Positions 39,620 through 62,587 of a stretch of DNA of 64,000 bases are shown here, one piece after another (position 1 is the first letter of the stretch; every line of letters starts with the position of its first letter). A program made the translations under genes and the position numbers. Source of the DNA: Argentina anserina (Eukaryota > Streptophyta > Magnoliopsida > Rosales > Rosaceae); NCBI RefSeq assembly GCF_933775445.1, contig NC_065874.1, positions 33,674,501 through 33,738,500 on the forward strand, written 5' to 3'. The notes under the pieces were generated by a model. That model was not told where the DNA came from. It did no database searches and saw nothing but the letters and a program-made list of their open reading frames with translations.

Positions 39620-41648
<2,029 letters not shown>

Positions 41649-41744
41649 TGATTTGGTATTAACTCTGTAGATTACAAAAATGGACAGAAAAGGTATCCAA
41701 AACTCTCTGCACACTGGTTCAAGGGTTTCCTGAAGAAAAACTAA

Positions 41745-42636
41745 ATTTGTTGGCAACATCCAACTTGTAATTTGCATCTTTCCATTTTTTCCGTGATCAA
41801 TAAGGTAACGTACGAGGAAATTTTATGTGTGGAAATATAAATCTTTCCTAGTTACAAATATTTGAGCAGTAATTAATTAATAACAAACTATTAAGAAGTG
41901 TCAGACAACATTTTGGTGTACAAAAAACACACTTCCTAATTTGATAGAGCAAATTATGACCAAAAGTTACAAATAAATACCGTATAATGGAAAGTTGGCA
42001 CATGTTATATGATATTTTACTTTTTGCATCTCTTTAGCCCATCACATTAAGAGAATTTAAAATTAATTCTCACTACCACATATCACACCTACATGTGTAC
42101 TTGTCATTGCCGACTAAGAAGCTACATGCTACTGTTGTTAAATAATTACATGCTACTATCGACTAAAAAGTTATCTACTACTGTTGATTGAGAAACTAGC
42201 TGCTACTGTCGATTATGAAACTAACAGCTATTATCTAATTAAGCAACCTGCTACTGTCGACTTGAAATGTGCTACTGTCAGCTGGGAATGTACCTGCTAC
42301 TGTCGACTATGAATCTAGTTACTAACTGTTACTGTGGTTTTTTGTGAGCAAAATTTGAAATTTCAAAATTTCTCAAAACATATGCAATATGATACTTAAA
42401 TAAAAGCTCATGAAGTAAGAAACAACTTTATATATATATATATTGGCTCACCTCCAAATTACCGGTGGTTTGGCAGGAAAAATAAATGTTTGAAAAAAAC
42501 TAAAAAATGAGGAGAGATAAACTTGTTAGATCTAAGAGTGGCAACTTATTAATTTTCGTGAAAATAGTGGAAGTTTGGACATTTCAGCATTAATTAATTA
42601 ATTAAATGGGTCTACTCATTTTTTAGGTTGAGTTTA
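41745..42636. other. 3' flank of gene B, contains a degenerate tandem repeat
   Basis: Spacer with no gene. The only structure seen is the repeat at 42111-42320 and a short TA run at 42431-42444. Confidence 0.55.
42111..42320. repeat. Degenerate minisatellite, core TGCTACTGTCGACTA
   Basis: About eight imperfect units of roughly 20-28 bp, each built on TGCTACTGTCGA followed by TATGAAACTA-like sequence. Unit length varies. Confidence 0.75.
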
Positions 42637-42920
42637 TGTCACGACCCTGAATTTCGAATGATAAAAATTCGAATTTGAAGCCATGAAAAATCTAAAATAA
42701 TCTTAAGTATATTGAAATCATCTTATCATCACAGTGTATCGAAACTGAGTCCACATCATGACTCAATCGACTAGAATAATACACAACCAATGAAAATGTA
42801 AAATTCACTCAATCCTCACCACAAACAGCAGAAAGAAATATTTGAAAATCTTTAGCGAAAGCCCTCTAATTCTGCTAATCCAGACCTGCAGAACTATACC
42901 CTACACCATCGAATAGGTGC

Positions 42921-42946
42921 ACCGGGATTGTAAACACAAACTCAGT
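42921..42946 (-). other. Conserved LTR hairpin motif, copy 4 (decayed arm)
   Basis: The left arm ACCGGGATTGT is intact; the right arm reads ACAAACTCAGT, so two outer pairs are lost. Confidence 0.7.
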
Positions 42947-44024
42947 AAGCTTTGCAGCACGTATGAGTAAAACAACAAAATAACATGCATAGTAATACGA
43001 GAGTAAATACTGAAACAATCAATTAAAAATGCACTCATGAGTCACAGGACGGCTCATCTGGTTGTCCAATAATATCTGAAAATATAAGTGCTCCTGAGAA
43101 ATCAGGCAACTCATCTGAAACAATCAATTAAAAATGCACTCATGAGACCCAGGTACTTATCTGTTACCCCTCATGCAGTACACCGTCGGGCATTGGGCAA
43201 CCCATATGTCACCCAAAACTCCCAAAAATATGGGTACTCATAAGCTGGTAACCCATTTGTTACCCCTCATGTAGTACACCGGCAGACAGACTAGAGCTCT
43301 AACTGTATCGTAACTATCGCCTGGCCAAGACTAGGTTCCGACATGCCAACACATCCGAAGACAACAAAAACGTTTTAACATAACTCAAGTTAAAACCATG
43401 TACAAAACAATCATCACATGTTATTATACAAAACCAAGTGACATGCTCAAATAAATAAATATCAATGCCACAGTATAATTCATTTGGAAATAAGAACGTA
43501 ACAGTATATAGTATAACAACTCATATATATGTATCGTATTTACCATTTTGTACACATGCACAACCTACTTTATTATATACATGTCATAGTTCGATGTTTT
43601 TAAGAAAACATAAATATGAGTCACCACCAAGGGTAGGCTCATCATAGTGAGATTTACTCACATTCACCATAGTTCATAATCACAAAAACCTTTTCAAAAT
43701 CATTTATTAAAATAGTGTTTCACTTACACATGAACCGTAGACGATAAAGTTCATATAATTTAAACCAAAACAAATTTTTAAAATAATTTTTATAAACTAC
43801 TGATGCAATGACTATGGTGACACTCAAACTAAATTCAATAATTATAATACTACTTCGATCATGATGATCATTGTGAGGTTTACTCAATTTAATTCATGCG
43901 TGCAACTTCCACGACACTGAAAGTAGTTTCCTCACTCGTTTCATCGGTCACCTAATGGCATGATAAAATACTTAGAAAATGATACGTAAAATATCAAGTG
44001 ACGATTTCAGTACAGCTAAATGTT

Positions 44025-44222
44025 GTTCATAAAACACTGTTCACATAACACTGTTTTCACGTTTTACTGTTTTTACTAAACATTGTTCAAATGTACTGTT
44101 TTACTAAACACTGTTCAAATTCAATGTTTTAATAACCACTGTTCACATTTATTGTTTTACAAAACACTGTTCAAATTTACTGTTACAAAATATTGTTCAT
44201 GAACACGGTACATATTATTGTT
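44025..44222. repeat. Interspersed CTGTTCA array in the LTR
   Basis: About ten irregular copies of AACACTGTTCAAA or TACTGTTTTAC within 200 bp. Shorter versions occur in the other LTRs (for example 30610-30690 as GAACAGTAAC, and 36960-37060). Confidence 0.75.
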
Positions 44223-45104
44223 TATGCGGCGCCACTGTTCACCAACCGCCACCAATGTCCACCAAATTTCACCACTACAATCTAAATGACATTCCTAACA
44301 ACTTCCTAGTTCACCACAAAGTCTAATTCTGAGCCTAAACACTTCAATTTAACAAGAACCGAAAAGCCCTAATTTAAAAACCTATGATTTCTTTTCTTCG
44401 ATTCTCCTAACACATAACGATTTGGGTTCAATTTTGTGGAAGGTTTGTAGTATGGAAAGAGATCTTCATAATGGGATAAGAATCTTACCGATTGGTTGCC
44501 GGAGGAGGGAGATCCGACGAGTTGAAATTCGGCAAAATATGCTTTTTCGGGAGAACTTCCGGGCTTCACCGCTCCTAAACGGCGGCGAGATAATGAGTGG
44601 CGCTGCCACCAATCGATAAGGGATGCAGCTACCTTTCAAACGTGACTAGTGCGGCGCTCTATGGAGGCCGGATGGCGGAGATCCGGCAGCCCAAAATCGA
44701 CTGCTCGGGAGAGAGAACTTATGGAATTTTTTTCGGGTGAACAGTACTGATCTGAATTTCTGATTTTTCTCCCCCTTTTTTTCTTTAATTCCCCTATTTA
44801 TATTATTTTCCAAAATTGTCCAAATACCTTTTGATTCGTAACTTCTTTATACGATCTCCGATTTAGGCGTGCCACGTGTGCACGAATTCATATCGACGAG
44901 CTCTATGACTTTCATGTAAGAGGTTTTCTAAGAAACCCAATGAGTCAAAAGTCAACTCTTAGACTCGTCAAATTGAACGTTTCCAAACAATTAATATTTC
45001 GAACCATTTCGTTTTCATCTTTATCTAATAAAATTGAAAAATGTCTAACTTAATAATATCCGAGAACTCATTGGAAATTAGATATGAATTTTCGGGATAT
45101 TACA

Positions 45105-45781
45105 ATTTATGTCCTAATTTGTATGAGAAATATCAAAAATGAGTTTTTACTTAATTCAAATGTTTTCTAGTACTACTAATTAAATTTCTAATTAATTAAT
45201 TAATAATCGTGAGTTCGTGACTGCATATTCTCAAATATGATGAAAAATCAATAATTCATTTGCTGGTTTGCTGTCTCATATTCCTATCAACACATTCACT
45301 TTTCCCCATTTCTCTACGGAATAATAAGTTAATTAGATTCAAATTATGTGGTGCATTTTCTCCCACTGCAAGGGTTGGAGTTGATTCGAGGAATTATGAG
45401 AATTTGTCCATTGACAAAAAAAAACGAAGAACTATCCAAATAGCTAGAGCTGAACTTTAGTCAGAGAAACAGCGGTGGTTCGAGTTAGTTAGTAATGCAT
45501 ATCGTTCTAATAACTGGATAAGATCTATGACATACCACAACGGCATCGATCTACCCGGAAACACGACACTCCATGTAATATAGCATGCAAGAATCACTAA
45601 TACACCAATTCGGTTCAAAAAGATCGAGGGTAACATTTTAGGAGAATGGGATAATCCAATTTATCTCCCATTAAGAAGGAGAATGGGAGACCGTAACCTT
45701 TCAAAAATAAGAGAAATAAAGGGAAAATAAAACAGATATAAAGTGGAAATTTGGCATGAGAACAAGAATCTTCACTCTCAA
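45105..45781. other. Spacer, no gene seen
   Basis: AT-rich sequence between a solo LTR and a DNA element. A short open frame at 45260-45460 has no recognisable features. Confidence 0.45.
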
Positions 45782-45792
45782 TTGGTTACAAC

Positions 45793-46383
45793 CAGTATTC
45801 TAAAAAGCGGCCGCCTAAGCGCTAGGAGGCGGGTCACCACCATACTTTTTGACTATTTGGTCATTCTTGGCGTTCAAGGAATTTGGTGGCCGCCTAGGCG
45901 GTTCAGAATGTTCCTCAGCAGTTCTCAACGATCTATGACGGTCAAAATGAGTGAACTTTTCAAAAAAAAAAGCAGTAAAAGTAAAAAAAAACTTTATGAT
46001 GAATATTTTATTTCGAATGTGACACAGAAGATGAGGAAGAAGAAATAGGTATTGAATTTGAGTATGATACCAGAAGAATTAGGGAAGGATTCGAAGAAGA
46101 ATCACTTGAGATTTAGTTTTGCATTTGTTTTACAATTTATTTTTTGTTCTAATATTTTTGTATAGGCTTTGAACTTAAGTTATTTTGAGTTTAGACTATT
46201 TTGAAAATTAATATTGAGCATCATTATATATTTTGAATTATATAAATTGTTTAAATACATATATATAATAAATAAATATTTAATAATTCAAATCAGGCTA
46301 GGCGTTGCCTAAGAAACCACCTATCCATTTAGGCATTAAGAGGTTGTTATCCGTCTGCATAGCGTCTAACTATTTTTCAAACC
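45793..46383. mobile_element. Non-autonomous DNA transposon, Mutator-like or hAT-like
   Basis: A 591-bp insert between direct repeats TTGGTTACAAC (45782-45792 and 46384-46394); the TSD is 9-11 bp depending on where the ends are set. Near its ends are GCGGCCGCCTAAGCGCTAGG and, in reverse complement, related CGCTATG sequence, giving imperfect inverted termini. A palindromic GCCGCCTAGGCGG occurs at about 45888-45901. No transposase is encoded. Confidence 0.6.
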
Positions 46384-46394
46384 TTGGTTACAAC

Positions 46395-46896
46395 TAATAA
46401 TAAGAATCGGAATAGCACTATATAATTGGTCGGAGTGGATGATACACGCCTGGAATCAGCAATAACCTCGATCATAGCCTTTCAGAAGGAAAGAACGGCG
46501 AATTCCAAAAGAACAGGCACTTAGATCTCAGCTTGTATTGGCACACACGTACAAGGTAAAATTCTCGCATTTCATCTTTAAAGTCTCCTCAAGTTTTTTT
46601 GTTCGTTTTCTTTTTCTCTCTTGTGATTGGTAAGAGTTCTAATATGGATTGAATTAGTCCCAAACATTACGGGTAATACACTTAAGCAGCTAGCTAGATA
46701 ATCCCAATTCCCAAAATACTTCAATTTCTTCTTGTCTAACAATTCAATTTGACCACTCGATCATAGATACATAGTGCATGAATATACACGAGCTAGGTCA
46801 ACCAAATAAATTCATCAAACACGTTTAATTACCGTGAAAAGTTGCTGCACGAAATGAATCCGTATGCATGGTTGTGAGTCTCAATCTAACAGTATT
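46395..46896. other. Spacer, no gene seen
   Basis: AT-rich sequence with no reading frame or repeat that I can support. Confidence 0.45.
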
Positions 46897-48146
46897 TGTA
46901 ATAACTCGAATTTTCAATACCATTTCGTTTAATTTCTCAGAAATTAAGAAAATGGTAATTCGATTAAATTCACATTTTATGTTTTATATTTGTCGTTGTT
47001 TGAAGTAGACATTGATTTCGAGAGCCAACAATGTGTTATTTAATTAAGTTCATTTGACCCAAGTGTTGAGTTTTAATCCTTCATTCTTTTTAGAAAACTT
47101 CCTTCCCGAAAGTCGTAGAGCTCATTAATACGAGTTCGTAGACACACAACACGATTTAATCCGATGTCGTATGTCGAAATTGTTAGTATTGGAAGTTTGG
47201 TTTCCGATTTAGAAAGACTATAAAAAGAAGGAGATGAGATTAGAAATTAAGAAAATCAATTTTTTCCCCAAAACCAACTCGGTTACTGTTCACCCGACTC
47301 AAAAACTTCTCCGGCCGATTTCTCCACCGTCCAACATCGCCTAGTGTCGTGCCACCTATCAATCTGACGGGCTTGACGATCTCCATCTTCTAAGCTACGC
47401 CTTACACGCCAGCGACAACTACACACGGCGCAGCAACCACCGGAAGTTACTGTTGTGTCGGCGTCGCCTTCTCCGGCCGCCATAGCTCGAGATTCTGGGG
47501 GGGTTTCTAGTCTCAGTCCCTGCAACATTCCCACAAAAAGAATCGAGCCAAATCGAAGTGTAAGTACCAGAATCAAGACTTTCAATTTCTAGTGTTTGTG
47601 AATAGTACCAATTTTATGTTCTTCATCAATTGGATTATTTAGGCTTGGATTTAGACTTTGTTGTCAACTAGAAAGTTGTTGCAAAATGTTGTTTAGATTG
47701 TGGTGGTGAATTTTGGTGATCATTGGTGGTTACGGGAAAAACTGGTGGTGTGTAGGGTAATGTTTCGAATTAATGGTTTACTCCACTATGATGTACTCGT
47801 CGATACGAGCGTTTATATAGGTCATTTGCATGTGTTAGGTTAATTCTTGAGTAAGTTAGTTGTTGTTAAAGGTTTGGTGATTCTAGATTGAAATTGATGT
47901 TGGTTGTTTTCAGAAGTTTGACTATTCTCGATTTGGTTGTGGAAGGTTGTATTGGGCATTTGTGTAGTGTTAAGGTGTTAAGGTTGTGTTTGACTATTCT
48001 CGATATATATGCTTTCATGCATGATTCACTAATTGTTTTCTTTCATTTCCATCTTGTATAAGTGGGTTTGTTGTTGTTGTTGTTGTGTGTGGCGGTGTTG
48101 AGTTGTGGCGTGTTGGGTTGTGTTGTGTGGTTGTTGTTATTGTTGT

Positions 48147-48451
48147 AAGGGAGGCGATGAGTTGGTCGCAGTAATCCTACAATTTGTGTTGAGTGAGTTG
48201 TTCTAAGGGAGGCGATGAGTTTGTCGCAGTAATTCTAGAATTTATGTTGAGTGAGTTGTTGTAAGGGAGACGATGAGTTTGTCGCAATAATCCCAGAATT
48301 TATGTTGAGTGAGTTGTTTTAAGGGAGACGATAAGTCGGTCGCAGTAATCCCATAAATTGTATCGAGTGAGTTGAGTCATTTGATATTGTTTTAAGGGAG
48401 GCGATAAGTCGATCGCAGTAATCTCAGTCATTGTGTTGGGTGAGTTGGTCA
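48147..48451. repeat. 58-bp tandem repeat in the LTR, five units
   Basis: Units begin AAGGGAG(G/A)CGAT(G/A)AG at 48147, 48205, 48263, 48321 and 48394. The first four are spaced exactly 58 bp; the last spacing is 73 bp. Each contains GTCGCA(G/A)TAAT followed by GAGTGAGTTG. Confidence 0.9.
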
Positions 48452-48634
48452 TGTGTGATTGTTGTTGAGATTGTAGCTGTTGTCGTTAAGATGATGATGT
48501 TAAGTTGAGAACTTAATTGTGATTGAGATGTTGATGCATTACATTATGCCGTTCTTGCATGATATGTTGATATAAACTGTTGTTGTTTATCTGTTGAGTA
48601 ATTATTTGGTTTACTCATACAAACTGTAAAGTTT

Positions 48635-48660
48635 ACCGGGTTTGTGTTTGTAATCCCGGT
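48635..48660 (+). other. Conserved LTR hairpin motif, copy 5
   Basis: Arms ACCGGGTTTGT and GTAATCCCGGT around the loop. One further mismatch occurs next to the loop. Confidence 0.78.
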
Positions 48661-48828
48661 GTACCAATCAATGGTGCAGGGGTTAGTGTTGTATGTAATA
48701 CTTAGCAGCAGTGGATAGTTGAGCAGCTTGGCAACAACTTGTTGTCTTGAAGCTATTTTCCCTTTTAGTTTTGGTGAGGGTTGTGAGAAACAACAAATTG
48801 TACTTATTTACTTGATATAAATTGTGAG

Positions 48829-49745
48829 TGTAGACACATAAAATTTAATGAAGTAAATCATCTTCATTAAATGATTAAATCGACTAAGAACCCGATAAAA
48901 TTATACACGTGGCCTAAAAGTCAAAAAGTTAGTGCGGATCCGAATAAAATTCGTGTCAGCACATAAATGGATGATCGTAATCGAAACTACGTGATTTCAA
49001 CTTAAATCGGAAATTGAATGTTATTGACGTTTTGAAATGGTAATCGGACATTTGAATAAATTAATAAATTCTTTAACGGTTATAATTAAATCAATTATTT
49101 TCTTACCTTAGTTATGAGAATAACTAAATTTAAATTAATCAGAAAATACATATTGATTTAATTATACAATTGAAGAAATATTATTATTTTAGTGTCGTTA
49201 AAATATTCTATAAATAGAAGCCTTGACACTATAAATACCTCTTCTAACATGAAGAGAATGAGACTTGGAGAAGAAAAGAGAAAATCACTTGAGCAAGAGA
49301 AGAGGTACTAAAGCTCAAGAGAATGACCCCTTCTTCGACTTCAACATAAGAGAGAGCAATATCACTCTCTAGAAATCCCGAAGTCTCCCAAATCCACGAA
49401 GAATCATTAAGCTATCAAATCGCTCATTCTTCATCAAATCCAGATCCAAACTCAAGTCCACGAAGAATCATCAAGCTACCAAATCGCTCGTTCTTCATCA
49501 AATCCAAATCCAAACTCAAGTCCATGAAGAATCATCAAGTTACCAAATCGCTCGTTCTTCATCAAATCCAAATCCAAACTCAAATTCTCAAGATCAAGTG
49601 CATGTCACCCTTAAGCCAAGTTACATACGGAGATAGAATCAGAGGAGTTCACGAAGATTGTAACCTCGCGCTTGATTATCAATTAATTACATTTTATTTG
49701 TACATGTGTCTGCATTCTCATTTTTTTTCAAATTCTCGTTCTACA
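48829..49745. mobile_element. Nested solo LTR of a different family
   Basis: 917 bp from TGTAGACACATAAA to CTCGTTCTACA, flanked by GTGAG (48824-48828 and 49746-49750), a perfect 5-bp TSD. TG...CA ends with short inverted termini (TGTAGA/TCTACA-like) fit an LTR. It interrupts the older gypsy LTR, so it is younger. Contains three 64-bp tandem units. Confidence 0.8.
49394..49585. repeat. 64-bp tandem repeat, three units
   Basis: Units start CCACGAAGAATCAT at 49394 and 49458, and CCATGAAGAATCAT at 49522, with only a few differences between them. The open frame across this block is an artefact. Confidence 0.93.
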
Positions 49746-49900
49746 GTGAGTTTGTGTTTTTAATTATGAAATGAGTTGTTATTTGAACTCAGTAATGATA
49801 TTCAACAACTGTAATGTAATTTCAATTGTATTGAGATTATTTTAGAGTGTTAGCATCCTTAAATTTGAATTTGTACGGTTTATAATTTAAGGATGTTACA

Positions 49901-50609
49901 ACATCGATATCAGATATAGAAACCTCAGAAGATAAAAAGTGAATTGATGACTTTTCAATTTGGTTTATCTGAAAGTGCAGACAGTTCTCAATTCTTTCCA
50001 CAATTTTATAAAGATCGTCTAAGAACCAGTGGCATCTCTAAGGTTCAAAAGTTACCTTAGTGAGAAAAAAAATTGTAATGTAAACTCTTGATGAGGTAAA
50101 ATAAATTTTATAAACTACTCATCAATACGAACTTATATCACTAAGAATCAAATAAGATAATAAATCAAATAAGATTAATATGAATAACAGTTGAAGAAAT
50201 TATTAATATACGTTGAATTTTATTTTATCTCAATCTCTTTTTCATTCATTTTTCTTGTGTAAAATGATGTTAGAACTTCAGTCGTGGAAATAGAGCAACA
50301 CCAAACACATGTGTGTAGTATTATGAGGTTCGCCTTATTAGGTCACAAAGTATGATAACTATGAACTGAGCTTGGGCTGTAAAACAAAAACTTGACCATG
50401 AGATTAAAAAAATTAGCATCCCCCCCCCCCCCCCCCCGAATCCGCCCCTGGGTAGGTTGCAGTGTGTGGATTCGAATAGAACTCTACAAATGCGGTTAAA
50501 TGCTTATTTAAGCCATCATTGACTCTCAATGACAATCATGTCTTGGGACTCAATTGTTTTGCTAGAACTTATATTTATTAATTCATTTTCGACACATTAT
50601 AGTAATGTT

Positions 50610-50646
<37 letters not shown>
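49901..50646. other. Spacer, possibly with a decayed hAT-like element
   Basis: Sequence from CAGTGGCATCT (about 50030) to GAATCCGCCCCTG (about 50449) resembles the termini of common plant hAT-type elements, but I found no matching TSD. An 18-C homopolymer (50420-50437) and a TA repeat (50615-50644) lie here. No gene. Confidence 0.4.
50420..50437. repeat. Poly-C tract, 18 bases
   Basis: An uninterrupted run of C, next to GAATCCGCCCCTG. The exact length is uncertain in most assemblies. Confidence 0.9.
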
Positions 50647-50647
<1 letters not shown>

Positions 50648-50990
50648 TCCTTATCCAGAGTGAAGTTCCAATTTTAACACACTTTTCGGTCAAATTTTTT
50701 CACCATAAGCGATTCAATATTTAGGTATGTTATTCAAGATCATCTCTACAAAGTTTCATCCAATTTGACAATGGTTTGAGCTTTCAAAATTGATATTTAC
50801 ACGAACGGTTCATGTTGAACAGTTTTAATTAATTCATTGATTTAATCTAATTTAAATACCTTACGATGTCCGAATTAGATGAAATTTTGTAGAGATGATC
50901 TTGAATAGCATACTTAAATATTGAATCGCTTATGGTGAAAAATTTTGACCGAAAAGTGTGTCAAAATTAGAACTTCACTCTGAAATTCCA
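50647..50990. mobile_element. Foldback MITE with about 120-bp inverted arms
   Basis: The left arm (about 50655-50775) and the reverse complement of the right arm (about 50868-50988) share long stretches such as AGAGTGAAGTTC, CACACTTTTCGGTCAAA and TTCACCATAAGCGATTCAAT. Identity by eye is about 90%. The spacer is roughly 90 bp. No coding sequence. The TA repeat directly to its left may be part of the insertion site. Confidence 0.85.
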
Positions 50991-51930
50991 GTTCCATCAA
51001 TGTTCTACATCCACACTTTCATATTACTCTTTGACTTCAAATGGACGGTTAGAAATCCCCAAAATGTTGCTAACTTTAGCTCAGAGACTTCAACTATTTG
51101 AGTGGATGGTGGATATCAAAAGGAAAATACATGAACCACCCAGAACTAAAACAATGTGATATGCTTGTCAATTGTCAAAATCTGTCCAGTGAATATAGCA
51201 TATTAAGCCCAGCCTCCAAATTTTTCTCCAAGTAGCCGCTGAGAGCGTCGTAGTACAGATCAACCTCGGCTAAGAACGCACACCAAGCTACTTTATGAAC
51301 TATCCATTGCCCCCGGTTTTTAATATTGTTAAATAAAAATAAATTGGATCAGTGTTCATTTTCCTGTCTCAAGTAGCATAAAATTAATGGACGCTATTTC
51401 ATGTTTGTTCTAGTAGCACCTACAGCATGTATATAGTTCGAATATTATTAATCAAGTTGTGATCATGTAAAGTCCTAGTTGATCACGCCTGTATCCATCA
51501 TGATCTGTTCGATCAGCTAACGTTCAAACGTTACCCAGTAACTTCCATTATTTGGATGGTACGTTGCCCAGTATTTTTTTTTTTTTGTCAACTGAAATTT
51601 CATTCACTGCCCAAAGCTGGAAAGATGAGTATTATCGAGTCCCACCAAATAGTCTCCGTATCACTAGATTACTATGGATGCATCATCTCTTAGTACGTAC
51701 AATGATCGATATATTAAATTATTAGATCATGATAAGTGTACTAATATTATGGCTAAGAAATCTTATTATTGTAAACATTATCCACTGTTTTTTTAAAGGG
51801 GTTTGGAATCAGTCGTGGCCGGCTTACTCTTTTGTTGTACCTACTTGTTTCAAATCAAATCACTTGACGTCATCACATATGCAGAGAGTTTATCTTAAAC
51901 GTACGTGCATAATGGAGTTAATTTAGTTAT
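50991..51930. other. Spacer upstream of gene C, no gene seen
   Basis: A T run at 51572-51585 followed by TTTCATTCACTGCCCAAAGC looks like a short LINE tail on the minus strand. Nothing else can be supported. Confidence 0.45.
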
Positions 51931-52210
51931 GCCTATCATTTAGCCCGCGGATTCGAAAAGTCTGCGGGTCCGTAAGCCTGATGAGTTTTTATCCGGTCCG
52001 GTCTATGAGAAAATCAGCCAAAGCCCGTTTTCATTGGTAGAGAGTCGGGCTTAAATTAAAAGTGTGAAACTCGGCCCGTCAAAGCCCGCAAGACCCGTAA
52101 GGCCCGGCTAGTAAAAGCCCACCAAATAATAAAATATTATACATACATATTTTATTAGGTTTAGAATAAAACTATTGCATTATGAATAAATTATATGAAG
52201 GAAACTTCTC

Positions 52211-52600
52211 GGGATCGATCGACACCAGTCGATATGATCGGTATATATATTTAGTGACCCTGTAAAAATTTCATCTCATTCGAAACTCGTTTGACCGTCG
52301 AAATTTCCGGTAAACCGAAAACAACACTAATATGTCATAAAAAAGACTCATTACCAAAATGCGAACACCGGAAGTCGTTTGCATATCTGAAATCACCTAA
52401 TTTTTGTCATCAATTGTGTGCAGTCACACCAAGGAAACCCATTTGTTAAAGCCCCGGTCAATGAGGATTTTAATATGTCAAAACGTCTTTTTTTTGTTGA
52501 CCGTAGGTACGGACGGTCAAACAATATCCAAAACGGACGAAATTTTTACGGGTTCCCTAAATATATTTACCGATCACATCTACTAGTGTCGATCGACCAT
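52211..52600. repeat. Inverted-repeat unit 1a
   Basis: The first 89 nt and the reverse complement of the last 89 nt align without gaps, with roughly 73 matches by eye, including TCGATCGACAC, TGATCGGTA, ATATATTTAG, GTAAAAATTTC and GTTTGACCGTC. Confidence 0.85.
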
Positions 52601-52712
52601 ATTTTAAATTGGAGTTATTAACGTCGAAGTGTTCACTAATGTATTATAACATTTATATTAGGTTTATAATAAAACTATCACATTATGAAACGACTATATA
52701 AAGGAAACTTCT

Positions 52713-53104
52713 CGGAATCGATCGACACCATCCGATGTGATCAGTATATATATTTAATGATCATTTTAAAATTTCATCCAATTCGGACCTCGTTTGACCG
52801 TCGGAATTTCCGGTAAACCAAAAACAACACTAATATGTCCTAAGGGGGGACCCATTACCAAGATGCGAATTTAGAATTTTTTTTACATATTTGAAATCAA
52901 CTAATGTTTGTCACCGATCGTGCGTGGTCGAACTGAGAAAAACCATTTGACAAAGCCCCGGTTAATGGGGTTTTATTATGTGAAAACGCCTCTTTTTTTT
53001 TTACCGAAATTTCTGACGGTTAAACGAGGTCCGAATTGGATGAAATTTTTATAGGCTCCCTAAATATATATATATCGATCACATCTATTGGTGTCGATCG
53101 ACAA
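52713..53104. repeat. Inverted-repeat unit 1b
   Basis: Same plan as unit 1a, 392 bp, arranged head-to-tail with it. Confidence 0.82.
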
Positions 53105-53583
53105 TATTTCCAAATTAGAATTTATTTGTGACTTTTTTTTAGAATGTTTTCTAATAATTTTATTATTATTTTAAACCGTTAAATTAGAGTATTATATTTT
53201 TTTCTAATATAAGCCCGCAAGGCCTGGCTCGGCCCGCAAAAGCCCACAAGACTCAGTTTAGGTGGGCGGCTTTGAATATTCGTATTTGTGAAAATACCTT
53301 GCCCGACCATGCCGGCAACTTATTTAAATTTATTAAGGCTCGGGCCCGGCCCGTTGACGAGCTCTAAATCTACTATATATTAATATCACATCCGACAGTT
53401 GAAAACATATATTATTTTTCTGACTTAACTCACAAAATAATAAAAACCGTTCAATATATAATATATAAGATATATTAATGTATATTTTTAAAATTCCGTA
53501 CAATGTCTTTTAAAAGAAAAGTGTGATAGTGACAATCATGGACCCAGTCTCACATGATTATTTCTAATGCCAAGTTTCCCCTC

Positions 53584-53590
53584 TATATAA
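53584..53590 (+). promoter_or_regulatory. TATA box of beta-glucosidase C
   Basis: TATATAA in TTTCCCCTCTATATAAGGGG, 40 bp before the ATG at 53630. Only about 260 bp separate the start codon from the hairpin-unit transposon upstream, so the promoter must be compact or partly transposon-derived. Confidence 0.75.
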
Positions 53591-53629
53591 GGGGTCGAGT
53601 ACATAGCCAGAATATATAGCCGACCAGTT

Positions 53630-62525
<8,896 letters not shown>

Positions 62526-62581
62526 TGATTCAATGAACATATAAACTATGTATGCACTTATGCATATTATATGTTCCCTTT

Positions 62582-62587
62582 AATAAA
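62582..62587 (+). terminator. Possible polyadenylation signal of gene C
   Basis: AATAAA begins 57 bases after the stop codon, in a T/A-rich 3' flank, a suitable position for a plant near-upstream element. Confidence 0.45.

Larger units (their letters stand above)
42637..45104 (-). mobile_element. Solo LTR of the Ty3-gypsy family, second copy
   Basis: The 2468-bp LTR runs from TGTCACGACCCTG to GGGATATTACA. The flanks are GTTTA and ATTTA, a TSD with one mismatch. It holds the hairpin motif at 42921-42946 with a decayed right arm, the same GAGCTCTAACTGTATCGTAAC block as the other LTRs, and the CTGTTCA array. No internal coding sequence is present. Confidence 0.87.
46897..49900 (+). mobile_element. 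Solo LTR of the Ty3-gypsy family, third copy, with a nested insert
   Basis: Runs from TGTAATAACTCG to AAGGATGTTACA on the + strand, about 3.0 kb including a nested 917-bp LTR at 48829-49745. It carries the hairpin motif at 48635-48660 and a tandem 58-bp repeat in the position where the first solo LTR has a 93-bp repeat. Flanks GTATT and ACATC do not match, so either the TSD has decayed or one edge was reshaped. Confidence 0.75.
51931..53366. mobile_element. Non-autonomous hairpin-unit element, copy 1
   Basis: Starts near TTTAGCCCGCGG and ends near GGGCCCGGCCCGTTGACGAG. It contains GGCCCG-rich outer sequence and two internal units, 52211-52600 and 52713-53104, each bounded by inverted arms that include TCGATCGACACCAG and, opposite, TGTCGATCGACCAT. 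A related copy lies at 55481-57542. The family is not identified; the ends look like imperfect inverted repeats, but no TSD was found. It ends about 220 bp before the gene C TATA box. Confidence 0.75.

Noticed and set aside
50030..50449. hAT transposon with CAGTGGC and GCCCCTG ends
   Set aside because: The ends resemble a common plant family, but the 8-bp flanks do not match, so only noted as possible.
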